Positions 16,831 through 24,373 of a stretch of 64,000 nucleotides of DNA are shown here, piece by piece (the stretch's first letter is position 1; each line of letters begins with the position of its first letter). The notes under the pieces are model-generated. The model was not told the origin of the DNA. It made no database searches and saw nothing but the letters and a program-made list of their open reading frames with translations. Location: positions 20,834-84,833 of the forward strand of contig WRAJ01000006.1 in NCBI GenBank assembly GCA_009780245.1. Direction: 5' to 3'. The translations under genes were made by a program, and so were the position numbers. Source of the DNA: Turicibacter sp. GTDB lineage: Bacteria; Bacillota_I; Bacilli_A; MOL361; Turicibacteraceae.

Positions 16831-17040
16831 CACTGGCTCTAACCTGCTAAAACAAGCTACCAAAAGCCAATGGATTACGAAAATCGACATCTCAGTGGCT
16901 CCAACAGCGAAATTTCAGCCTCACAAAGCCAATAGACTGTAAAAAACAGGGAATCAGTGGCTCTGATCTGTTAAAGCAGGCCAAAAAAAGCCACAGAATT
17001 ACAAAAACCGGCTCCTCAGTGGCTCTTAATCTGCTATAAT
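16831..17040. repeat. 62-bp tandem repeats, about 3.4 copies
   Basis: The block CAGTGGCTC (first copy CACTGGCTC) starts at 16831, 16893, 16955 and 17017, an exact 62-base period. Each unit also has an AGCCA element about 30 bases before the next CAGTGGCT, so neighbouring units can fold as AGCCAC...GTGGCT hairpins. The last partial unit runs into TGC-TATAAT (17032-17040), the promoter of the lipoprotein gene. Confidence 0.85.
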
Positions 17041-17065
17041 GTTAGTAACGAAGAGGTGAGATATC

Positions 17066-17926
17066 ATGAAAAATATTAAATTGTTTGGTTTGTTAATTTT
17101 TACTGCATTTGCACTCATGGCTTGCGATTCAGAACCGGGTGAAAGGAATAATGATGCGGCAGAAGCAGATGCGCTTGTTGATGAATTGATTGCACCGGTT
17201 GCTACTGATTTTGAAAATGAAATGGCTTATTTTGAGGCTCAGATTGATTATTTTGAAATTGCGGTTGAAGCCTTAGAAGCTGCTTTTGCAGAAATCGACT
17301 CAGAGGGTGAAGCGTTGAATGTTATCCAAGCGGAGGGGCTCATTTTATCAGAACGGATTGAAAATAGCATGAATGAACTAGGTGTTTACTTATGGGAGAA
17401 TTTTGAAGAACATTGTATAGAAGACGGCGGGGTCTACATCTACGAAGCTTTCTACGATATACGCCAGTGTTCTTTTAGACCAGACGTTACTCCGGAAAGG
17501 GAAGATCGAGAGCACATCCAATTTATGTATATGGAACTATTTATGCGATTGGTTGCAATTGAGTATGCTTTTTTTGGTGATAACTTAACTGATTTCGAGA
17601 ATAGATTAGATGAGTTGGATGTTTTGGTGGATGAATTGGTAATCACCCTAGATGAACTACTTACTAGCGAGCCAACCATTTCTGAGGGTGATGAAAGGTT
17701 AGTCGCAATTGCTGATCAGGCAAATACTTTAGGAAACCACGTTCATGCGGTAAGATTAGGGATCATGAGATACACATCAGCTAATCCAGAGATCTATCCT
17801 GTTGATTGTGTAGACCCAAACTATTATTATACGGTTTATTGCCCACAGCGTGAATTGATTACAATCAGAATATCGGAGATGATGTGGGAATTAATGAGAG
17901 TTAGACTTCCTTTTGGAGCGGGATAA
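17066..17926 (+). CDS. lipoprotein of unknown function
   Basis: A 286-residue predicted lipoprotein: a lysine-containing start, a hydrophobic run and the lipobox ALMAC with Cys20. The mature part is acidic and mostly helical, with long Glu/Leu/Ile heptad-like stretches (residues 45-110 and 165-215) and four further Cys (in EEHCIEDG, RQCSF, VDCVDP and YCPQ) that could form disulfides outside the cell. No known domain is recognised. The RBS GAGGTGAG is 8 bases before the ATG. Expression starts from an extended -10 embedded in the last 62-bp repeat. Confidence 0.75.
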   Translation: MKNIKLFGLLIFTAFALMACDSEPGERNNDAAEADALVDELIAPVATDFENEMAYFEAQIDYFEIAVEALEAAFAEIDSEGEALNVIQAEGLILSERIENSMNELGVYLWENFEEHCIEDGGVYIYEAFYDIRQCSFRPDVTPEREDREHIQFMYMELFMRLVAIEYAFFGDNLTDFENRLDELDVLVDELVITLDELLTSEPTISEGDERLVAIADQANTLGNHVHAVRLGIMRYTSANPEIYPVDCVDPNYYYTVYCPQRELITIRISEMMWELMRVRLPFGAG

Positions 17927-17968
17927 CGTTTTATATGACTAGAAGGACAAACTTTGAAGGTGATCATC

Positions 17969-18040
17969 TTGAAGCGAAAAATAGTAGTTATTTTAATAAC
18001 GCAACTTATGTTGTTTATTGTTTTTAATAGCAACTTTTAA
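17969..18040 (+). CDS. possible 23-residue hydrophobic peptide
   Basis: TTG start with GAAGGTGAT upstream; the product has a KRK start and a hydrophobic core (VVILITQLMLFIVF). It has the form of a small membrane peptide. It follows the lipoprotein gene by 42 bases and is followed by a hairpin. Nothing else supports it, and another short frame overlaps it. Confidence 0.2.
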   Translation: MKRKIVVILITQLMLFIVFNSNF

Positions 18041-18059
18041 ACTGAATTTTTGTCACTAA

Positions 18060-18099
18060 AAAGTCGCTAATTCATTGGTTTTTTGAAAACAGCGACTTT
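18060..18099 (-). terminator. possible terminator past the Rpn-family gene
   Basis: AAAGTCGCT (18060-18068) and AGCGACTTT (18091-18099) with a long loop; the minus strand continues TTTTTAG. It is 230 bases past the gene stop, so assignment is weak. Confidence 0.4.
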
Positions 18100-18122
18100 C
18101 GTAATTACCTAGTATAAGAGTG

Positions 18123-18431
18123 ATGGCGAGGAGTAAATCTGAGACCTCAATTTACGTTGTTTTAATAGTTATTTTCACTTTCTTAATAGTAGCGTGGCTC
18201 AGCAGCGAGGAGATTTATATCAGCTCTGAACTGCAATTTTCTGAATGCCAACCATCAGAATTGCAAGAAACTTTTATGAATGCATTCACTTCAAACGAAG
18301 CATTACCATTCGCTTTGTTGACAGCCTCTATCCATTTACCAATCCTTGAACAACATCAAGTGGCAACTCTGATATCTCTGCAACTTCTTCAGCTGACAGC
18401 CCTCTTCCAAAAAGCTTCTTTGCTATCTTAA
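18123..18431 (+). CDS. doubtful small membrane protein overlapping the Rpn gene antisense
   Basis: A frame of about 102 codons whose first 30 residues form a good membrane anchor (SIYVVLIVIFTFLIVAWL). The second third lies antisense to the 3' end of the Rpn-family gene and is probably not real protein. No clear RBS. It may be a decayed lipoprotein or anchor gene. It is the only content of the 400-base gap at 17927-18327 apart from the short peptide frame and hairpin. Confidence 0.2.
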   Translation: MARSKSETSIYVVLIVIFTFLIVAWLSSEEIYISSELQFSECQPSELQETFMNAFTSNEALPFALLTASIHLPILEQHQVATLISLQLLQLTALFQKASLLS

Positions 18432-19155
18432 TCGCCTTTTTGGACGCTCCACGCTCAATTCCTTGCTCGATTCCTTGCTCAATGCCTAAATCAACACCCT
18501 TCTCAAACCCAAAATCAATCAATTCCTGATCATACGAAAACACATCTGCAAACATATCTCTCATCTCCTTCTGTTTGAAAAATTCTGGTAAATACCCTTC
18601 TTCTAATAACTGATCAATCGCATCGTTAATAAATAATTCTTGATTCTCTACTAAGTCTATCAACCGTGCATATGCCGCTACTGCATTGTCACCATCTCGG
18701 TTAGCCAGTTTATCAAAATGGATATTCAACACTTTAGCTTTAGCCTGAACATCGCCTAAATCTAGCTTTGGCAAATCCGCCATCTCTTTCCTGCCGTTGT
18801 ACACGACAAAAAATTCTGCTCTCGGTATCTTCACTTCTTTTGTCCCAAATCTATTTTGATTTTGTTGCTTCAGAAACCGACCTGCTAAAAGCACATAATA
18901 CTCTAACAAACGAAATACCATATTGCGGTTCGGTGTTTTCTGATGCTCGATTAACACAAGTAATTTGTTCTCATCCGTAATAAACGAAATGTCGTTATAA
19001 CGCTTAGGACGAGTTAAGCTATCACCTAAATTAACTAGTTTGATTCGTGAAGAATCAAGTTCTTCTCCTGTTAGCACCTCATATAATTGCACAGCATATT
19101 CTTCCTTTTGAAACATCAATGTAAATGCTGAATTTCCTGCTTGTTGTTGCTGCAT
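18328..19155 (-). CDS. Rpn-family PD-(D/E)XK nuclease (transposase_31-like)
   Basis: A 275-residue protein. The N-terminal half carries the PD-(D/E)XK core: NDISFITDE (Asp) and LVLIEHQKTP (Glu-x-Gln), then RLLEYYVLL. Rpn proteins are recombination-promoting, calcium-stimulated DNA endonucleases, and some act against phage. The C-terminus has the family's hallmark short repeats (GIEQGIEQGIERG) followed by a small helical tail. I start at Met 19155, which is 9 bases after GGGAG; an ATG at 19164 sits too close to that RBS. A frameshifted paralogue lies upstream and shares a 97-base leader. Dispersed multicopy families of these genes are common in Bacillota. Confidence 0.85.
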   Translation of the reverse strand: MQQQQAGNSAFTLMFQKEEYAVQLYEVLTGEELDSSRIKLVNLGDSLTRPKRYNDISFITDENKLLVLIEHQKTPNRNMVFRLLEYYVLLAGRFLKQQNQNRFGTKEVKIPRAEFFVVYNGRKEMADLPKLDLGDVQAKAKVLNIHFDKLANRDGDNAVAAYARLIDLVENQELFINDAIDQLLEEGYLPEFFKQKEMRDMFADVFSYDQELIDFGFEKGVDLGIEQGIEQGIERGASKKAIKIAKKLFGRGLSAEEVAEISELPLDVVQGLVNG

Positions 19156-19198
19156 GTTTCTCATCTCCCGTATCTAATTTAGGACTCTCCCTAATGCC

Positions 19199-19295
19199 CA
19201 CCCTTTATATACGCGAAAATTTTTTTTTCACCTGCAAGAATCCGCAAGAAAATGTTTTCCAAAATCGATGTAAACGTCTTCACTCGTTTTTTGAG
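19199..19295. repeat. 97-bp leader repeat, copy A
   Basis: A nearly identical sequence lies at 20230-20333 (which has a 7-base TACGATA-type insertion). Both copies sit just upstream of an Rpn-family gene, so gene and leader were duplicated together. The minus strand includes TGAAGACGTTTACA, one mismatch from the catabolite-repression cre consensus. Confidence 0.8.
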
Positions 19296-19317
19296 TATCA
19301 TTCTCATCAATAAAACC

Positions 19318-20183
19318 TCATCCCATTTTTAGGCCTTGAACAACATCTATAGAAAGACCTGTAAGTATAGAAATAAGCTCTGGCGAAAGACTATTTTCCA
19401 ATGCAGCTTTTGCCATCTCAATCGCCTTTTCAAAAGCTCCACGCTCTATCCCACGCTCTATCCCGTGTTCGATTCCATCCTCATAACGTGCCTCTAATGC
19501 ATCTTCCATTTTCCATTCAAACATATTAAATACCTCCGCATCGTATTTTTGTAAAAACTCAGTTAGTATCCCCCGTTCTTTTGCTACGTTTGTTGCTAAC
19601 CCAAGTGCCTCACCTAATGGCTTGCCAGCTTTTCGATGTTGCTCAACTAAATAGACGAAGTAACTATACTCATATAAATAAGCCGATCGACTTAGAACAC
19701 CATGTCCTACTTCATAATTAATGTTAATAAATTTAACCACTACCTCCAACGGCATCACACCCTCTCTCTTTTCCAGAAATGAATCTGATAGATTAAACAT
19801 TTGCTCTGCCGGTTGTGGCATTTTTCCGTTATAAAGCACATACAGCTCAGGTGTGGGTATTTTGATTTGCTTTTCCAAATGCAAAGCTTTGTTTGGAATC
19901 ATTTGGTGATACAGAAAAGCGATATACATCAAAATCCGTAGCGCCATGTTGTTATTTGGGATGGTCTGGTGTTCCAATACAACGATTAGTCTTTCATTAA
20001 TGATAAACGAAAGATCATTTATCTGGTTGCGATAGAGTGCTTGTTCCAACGTATTGAATTTTATCTTATCAGCATCCTTCAAAAAGGTTTGATTAATGGC
20101 ATTATACAACTCCAATGCTTTTCTTTATCTTGAAACAACAAGCGCAGCATTGAGTCGCGGTATTGCACATTTGATTCTAGCAT
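19318..20183 (-). pseudogene. Rpn-family nuclease, frameshifted near its N-terminus
   Basis: The main frame (to 20115) begins abruptly within a conserved helix. The missing N-terminus is found in another frame from ATG 20183: YRDSMLRLLFQDKEK, which aligns with NSAFTLMFQKEEYAVQLYE of the intact paralogue at 18328-19155. The two frames join at the run of four Ts at 20119-20122 if one A is restored on the coding strand. The nuclease core (NDLSFIINE, VVLEHQTIP) and the C-terminal GIEHGIERGIERG repeats are intact. It is either a real single-base deletion, a sequencing error in a homopolymer, or a slippery site. Confidence 0.8.
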
Positions 20184-20229
20184 GGTTTATCCCTACTTTC
20201 GTATTTAAATGTACGATCCCCCGATTCGT

Positions 20230-20333
20230 CACCCTTTATATACGATATACGCGAAAAAAAATTTTTCACCTGCAAGAATCCGCAAGAAAATGTTTTCCTA
20301 AATCGATGTAAACGTCTTCACTCATTTTTTGAG
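20230..20333. repeat. 97-bp leader repeat, copy B
   Basis: Second copy of the sequence at 19199-19295, upstream of the frameshifted Rpn gene. It lies in the 5' untranslated region of the transcript expected from the promoter at 20383-20411. Confidence 0.8.
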
Positions 20334-20382
20334 CACAACTTTTATTAACAAAACAATAGGGTAGATAATAAGATACACACTC

Positions 20383-20411
20383 ATTATACCACCTCCGTAG
20401 ATTAATTTCAA
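20383..20411 (-). promoter_or_regulatory. promoter of the Rpn-family genes
   Basis: Minus-strand TTGAAA (20406-20411), 17 bases, TATAAT (20383-20388): a near-perfect sigma-A promoter, about 200 bases before the Rpn start. It implies a long leader containing repeat copy B. Confidence 0.7.
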
Positions 20412-20432
20412 CTAACAAACCAAACAAAAAAT

Positions 20433-20478
20433 CATATCATTTAAGGGTTAATGCGCATTTACAACCTTGATTCCTAGT
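20433..20478. repeat. 46-bp dispersed direct repeat, copy 2
   Basis: Same orientation and one mismatch relative to 16739-16784. It directly abuts the far side of the Rpn promoter region. From 20478 to 20585 I see nothing else. Confidence 0.75.
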
Positions 20479-20585
20479 GAAGCTTACTTTTATCAGCGTT
20501 AAAACTAAACCAACCATTCTATAATAAATTTGATGAACCATTGAAGCCAAGCAAAACAAGGGACATTCTGATAATCCCTTGTCGC

Positions 20586-20894
20586 TCACATCAATAAATG
20601 AACAAACCAGTTTATTTCATCTGTGCTAAGGAAATATTGAACCCATGCAGTTGCTTGTTCCTCAGCACTTTGCTCAACTTCGTCTTACTACCCATTCTCA
20701 ATATCAAATCCAATTGGATTTGAAGTAGCCAAAACTTCTTTGTAGCTCATTTGACCAAGAATATTAGGTGCAGCTAAAAACGTTCTTTTCTGTACCACGT
20801 TTCGTCTATCAGGCAAGAAATTCATAATTCCTAGTGGTTGACCAAAACCTAAAGAATGGCATGTTTGATTTACCTGAGTTTTCTTTGTAATCAG
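20586..20894 (-). pseudogene. decayed gene remnant downstream of the holin genes
   Basis: A minus-strand frame runs from the end of the holin gene (ITKKTQVNQTCHSLGFGQPLG, then PDRRNVVQKRTF) through two adjacent stops (TAG and TAA at 20690-20685) and continues in the same frame for about 32 codons (DEVEQSAEEQATAWVQYFL). The composition looks coding on both sides of the stops, and there is no start with an RBS. Its place after the two holin genes suggests a former lysis or tail gene of a prophage. I cannot name the family. Confidence 0.5.
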
Positions 20895-21130
20895 CTAGCT
20901 TCATTACTTTTAAAACATTTATAAACATCGTAAATGCCAGAAGCGGACAAGCCAATTACCAACCCTTGTTGGATGCGAGATATAAACGCCAAATCTGCTT
21001 TCAAAACCAAGGATAAAATGATCGCAGTCACAATATTAAGTAACGGAATTAAGTGATGATCCAGCCCCTGCTTCTTCCAGATTTGTGCAGTCAACATGAC
21101 GACACTTAAAGTAATACTAGTATCAATCAT
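20891..21130 (-). CDS. small phage-holin-like membrane protein
   Basis: A 79-residue protein with two or three membrane segments. The C-terminal pattern ISRIQQGLVIGLSASGIYDVYK matches phage holins of Gram-positive bacteria (GLxxGLSASGLY-type ending). Holins make membrane lesions that release endolysin. I start at ATG 21130, preceded by GAGGCGG; an in-frame GTG at 21139 is too near that RBS. The gene overlaps the BhlA-like gene by 8 bases, so the two form a co-translated holin pair. Confidence 0.65.
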   Translation of the reverse strand: MIDTSITLSVVMLTAQIWKKQGLDHHLIPLLNIVTAIILSLVLKADLAFISRIQQGLVIGLSASGIYDVYKCFKSNEAS

Positions 21131-21356
21131 AGTTTGCACCGCCTCGCATCATAACTTTAATGTCGCTCACATTACATGATAAGCTACTGAATGCTTTTGC
21201 TTGTTCAGAAATAATTGACTGATTTTTTTCAATCGTCTTTTGATAACGATCTTCTCGTATTGTATTGCGCTTGCTGGTTGAATGGAGAAGCCAAACGAAT
21301 AAACCCGCAAAGATGCCATAAGTTAGTGCGTTTTCTAACAACAATTCAAACATCAT
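21123..21356 (-). CDS. BhlA/UviB-family holin-like protein
   Basis: A 77-residue protein with one N-terminal membrane helix (FAGLFVWLLHSTSKRN), the charged motif REDRYQKTIEKNQSIISEQA and a short coiled tail. This is the BhlA/UviB layout (FVWLLxxxxKxNxxREVRYQETIxKN), known from Bacillus prophages and clostridial bacteriocin loci. AGAGGTGA precedes the ATG. It is coupled at both ends by overlaps with 21353-21826 and the second holin. Confidence 0.8.
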   Translation of the reverse strand: MMFELLLENALTYGIFAGLFVWLLHSTSKRNTIREDRYQKTIEKNQSIISEQAKAFSSLSCNVSDIKVMMRGGANYD

Positions 21357-21826
21357 TGACGTTCACCTCTTATCTTCAAAATTTCTGCAAAACATGCTGC
21401 ACATGACGTTGTTTCTATTCCCAAAAATGCCGACAAGGCTTTAATAAAATGCTGATTTTTCTTTAACGCAACTGATAACAAATACGAATCATGCTCGCTT
21501 GCTTGCCACGCTTCAAAGGCACACATCATAGCAATCGCTAAATGCTTAACTGAACACCACTGTTCTTTATCTCCTACCCCACCATACATCTCATACAAGT
21601 AAAACATATCTTCACGCCGAAGCGCAGCAAACTTGTGAATGTTACGCTCTAATGTGTTGATGCTTTCGAGTTGCTTTTCAATATTACCTTCTTCAATCCT
21701 GCCATTTTCAAGTTCTGAAACACGCTTCTCAAGCAATGTTTTTGTATGCATTTCTACAACAGCCATTTGCACAAAGCTACGAATAATATCCTCAGCAATA
21801 CCGTCTGTTGCGTGTTTGTTTGTCAT
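21353..21826 (-). CDS. unknown protein, first gene of the holin operon
   Basis: A 157-residue soluble, mostly helical protein with a Glu-rich coiled region (residues 30-65) and a Cys-containing C-terminal half (WCSVKH, AMMCAFEAW, SCAACF). No family recognised. It is driven by a minus-strand promoter (TTGCTA-17-TATAAA) that overlaps a divergent promoter for the lipoprotein genes. The ATGA overlap with the BhlA gene places it in the lysis or export cassette; it could be a regulator or a late phage gene. Confidence 0.6.
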   Translation of the reverse strand: MTNKHATDGIAEDIIRSFVQMAVVEMHTKTLLEKRVSELENGRIEEGNIEKQLESINTLERNIHKFAALRREDMFYLYEMYGGVGDKEQWCSVKHLAIAMMCAFEAWQASEHDSYLLSVALKKNQHFIKALSAFLGIETTSCAACFAEILKIRGERQ

Positions 21827-21869
21827 TTTTACTTTCCTCCTGACGATGTGTGGCTAATTACCACAAAAT

Positions 21870-21898
21870 TTTATAGTTTAATGTTTGAATAATAGCAA
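21870..21898 (-). promoter_or_regulatory. promoter of the holin operon
   Basis: Minus-strand TTGCTA (21893-21898), 17 bases, TATAAA (21870-21875). It overlaps the divergent plus-strand promoter at 21885-21913, so the two transcripts may exclude each other. Confidence 0.55.
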
Positions 21899-21913
21899 TA
21901 AGTCGTGTATAAT
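21885..21913 (+). promoter_or_regulatory. promoter of the paralogous lipoprotein pair
   Basis: TTGAAT (21885-21890), 17 bases, TATAAT (21908-21913), 54 bases before the start codon. Confidence 0.7.
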
Positions 21914-21966
21914 TGTAGTTATTATCTATTTTCTAATCGGATGTAGAAAAAGGAGTGACGATTGTC

Positions 21967-23244
21967 ATGAAAATAATCATTACATTACTATCATTATTAA
22001 TGTTAAGTGCTTTTTTAACTGGTTGTGACTTTGATCCACCGAATAACAATGAGGATTCTTCTACTGAGACTCCTACCATCGAAAGAGTCGTCTCTGCAGA
22101 TGATTTAACCATCGTACTATCAAATGACAGCTTGCCACCTGTTGACGGTGACGACATAATGACATACAAGGAAGCTGCTTTAATTGGTTCGGCAATGGTC
22201 TTTGATTTGTTTGAGATAGATTTTGAAGACAAGGTTATTGTTATGCACTATATTCCGATAGGATCAATGTGGAATAATACCAGAGGATTTCCTTATGAGC
22301 ACAGTGAGTGGCTTGGATTTATTTGGGAAAGTGAGCATTATTCTTTATACTTAACTGATAGTTTGTTTCATTATGGAGAAATAGTCTCCTTGATTTCCTT
22401 TACAGCGAATACCACAACCGGTGCCGTTACTGTCATTAACAAACCTAATAAACTCATCCATGTACTGTTTCAATACAATCATCTGATACAAGATTTTGTA
22501 ACATCTGGATTTGTTGATGAGAGCTTGAACCTTTCTTCCGCAGAGATTCAGCTTGCTCAAGAAAGGGCAGAATATTATCTTGCAATCTTTACAAACAACA
22601 CACCATTAACACTTCTTTACGATCCAGTTACACACCCTTATGTGACAATCCCAATTCCATTTTTACCATTTATTTTCATATGTGATAATGGCGACTATCA
22701 CGGTGCTTCTTTTCATTATGAAACACTTCAATTGATAGGCGTATCTAGTCAAAGGCCATGGTCTGAATGGGTTGATCCTGATTTGGATGATGATACTAAT
22801 GACATCTATGTAGAATCATGCGAATACGATTGCATCATTTTTGGTGATTTTATTCAAGAATTGAATTTGTCACTTGGTCTTCCGATTTATCAAGCGATTA
22901 ACCTTTTAGGTGAACCACATGACGCAGAATTTTTTGAGTTCAATGGCATGGAAATGTGGGCTATGTCTTGGCACTATTTCGACACAACTGATTTTTTTCC
23001 TTACCTAGTTCGTCTTGATTTTGAGGATGGCTACCTAGTTAATATTGTAGGATCTTTTCCCTATCGAACAGATGCAGATTGGGAGAACTACAGTCATGAA
23101 ATCAGATGGGGTATGTCATCGCAAGAAGCCTACCGACTTCTTGGTCTGCCAAGTATCATTCAGTATAATGATGCAGACGGTCTAGGAGCAACTTGGTTAG
23201 AGTATGGCACTTATTCAGGCTTCGGTACTGGTATTGTTGATTAA
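21967..23244 (+). CDS. lipoprotein, long paralogue with two SmpA/OmlA-like C-terminal repeats
   Basis: A 425-residue lipoprotein with lipobox FLTGC. Residues 40-265 form a domain shared almost residue for residue with the next gene (DIMTYKEAALIGSAMVFDL; FEDKVIVMHYIPI). It then has about 150 extra residues with two related modules (LSLGLPIYQAINLLGEP and IRWGMSSQEAYRLLGLP, each followed by an aromatic strand) that resemble the beta-barrel-assembly SmpA/OmlA-type fold (GMSxxxVxxLLGxP). I start at ATG 21967, 8 bases after GGAGTG; the in-frame GTG at 21955 is part of the RBS. Function unknown; it acts outside the membrane. Confidence 0.75.
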   Translation: MKIIITLLSLLMLSAFLTGCDFDPPNNNEDSSTETPTIERVVSADDLTIVLSNDSLPPVDGDDIMTYKEAALIGSAMVFDLFEIDFEDKVIVMHYIPIGSMWNNTRGFPYEHSEWLGFIWESEHYSLYLTDSLFHYGEIVSLISFTANTTTGAVTVINKPNKLIHVLFQYNHLIQDFVTSGFVDESLNLSSAEIQLAQERAEYYLAIFTNNTPLTLLYDPVTHPYVTIPIPFLPFIFICDNGDYHGASFHYETLQLIGVSSQRPWSEWVDPDLDDDTNDIYVESCEYDCIIFGDFIQELNLSLGLPIYQAINLLGEPHDAEFFEFNGMEMWAMSWHYFDTTDFFPYLVRLDFEDGYLVNIVGSFPYRTDADWENYSHEIRWGMSSQEAYRLLGLPSIIQYNDADGLGATWLEYGTYSGFGTGIVD

Positions 23245-23318
23245 AAGTAACTGATTCAGAATAACGCGAATTTCTTTCATCATTAAACAATAGAAACAAA
23301 TAAGGAGTGACGATTGCC

Positions 23319-24212
23319 ATGAAAAAAATTGCATTACTATCATTATTATTGTTAAGTATCTTTTTAGCTGGTTGTGAATTGTTTAATTCACTGAGTAGCA
23401 ACGAGGATTCTTCCGATATTCCAACCACCGAATCAGCTTCCTCATATTCTGATATCCCTACCACTGAAGTTTTCTCAGCGGATGATTTAACCATCATGTT
23501 ATCAAATGACCACTTGCCACCTGTTGATGATGAAGACATTATGACCTATGAAGAAGCTGCTTTAATTGGTTCGGCGATGGTCTTTGATTTGGTAGAACTA
23601 GATTTTGAGGATAAGGTTATTATTATGCACTATATCCCGATAGACTCAATGTGGAATAATAGCAGAGGATTCACTTATGAATACGATGAATGGCTTGGAT
23701 TTATTTTGGCGAGTGATAATTATTCTTTGTATTTCTATGATCGTTTTATTCTTTCGGGAAATATGTACTTTGATGAACAAATGAATCCTCGAATAGACGA
23801 ATTGGTCTTCTTTATTGAATTCAGAATAAATGTCACGACTGGTGCCGTTACTCTTGTTAACAAACCTAATAAAGTTACCTATGTAGCTGCGCAATACAGT
23901 CATTTAGCACGGGATGCTGTGAACTATGGACTTGTTGATGAAAATTTGAATCTTTCGCCAACAGAGATTGAGCTTGCGCAAGAAAGAGCAGAGCATTATC
24001 TTGCTATTTTCACAGGTGGCATACCGTTAACACTTCTTTACGATCCAGCTACACATCCTTTCATGATAACTCCGATTCCATTTCTACAATTTACTTTCAC
24101 ATGTGATATTGATAACTATCATAGTATCAATCTTCATTATGAAACACTTCAATTAATAGGTATATCTAGCCTTGAACCATGGCATAACTTGTATTTTTCT
24201 GATAGTGAGTAA
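23319..24212 (+). CDS. lipoprotein, short paralogue lacking the C-terminal modules
   Basis: A 297-residue lipoprotein (lipobox FLAGC) that follows its paralogue by 74 bases and repeats its upstream sequence (AAGGAGTGACGATTG). The shared domain is well kept, but the protein stops just after HYETLQLIGISSLEP, exactly where the two extra modules begin in the longer copy. This is a tandem duplication followed by loss, or gain, of the tail. The start at 23319 uses the same reasoning as the first copy. Confidence 0.75.
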   Translation: MKKIALLSLLLLSIFLAGCELFNSLSSNEDSSDIPTTESASSYSDIPTTEVFSADDLTIMLSNDHLPPVDDEDIMTYEEAALIGSAMVFDLVELDFEDKVIIMHYIPIDSMWNNSRGFTYEYDEWLGFILASDNYSLYFYDRFILSGNMYFDEQMNPRIDELVFFIEFRINVTTGAVTLVNKPNKVTYVAAQYSHLARDAVNYGLVDENLNLSPTEIELAQERAEHYLAIFTGGIPLTLLYDPATHPFMITPIPFLQFTFTCDIDNYHSINLHYETLQLIGISSLEPWHNLYFSDSE

Positions 24213-24373
24213 TCGTGCACTTGATTTTCACAAAAATTCCCAATGCTATAGTTTTGAAAATTTTTTGGTTTTCCATTCGCTATCTCATTGGGAGTCTATC
24301 ATTATTCTTTTAGATTAAGATTTTCACACTAATTACAAAGCAATCAAAAATAATTAGTAAAAGATTTTAAAAT

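Noticed and set aside
16831..17040. 62-bp periodic repeats considered as a CRISPR array
   Set aside because: The whole unit is repeated with drift; there are no conserved short repeats separated by unique equal-length spacers, and no cas genes are nearby.
20322..20384. A 20-codon hydrophobic peptide on the minus strand with a strong GGAGGTGG RBS, like a type I toxin
   Set aside because: Its ATG overlaps the TATAAT of a near-perfect promoter (TTGAAA-17-TATAAT), so transcripts from that promoter would start after the start codon.
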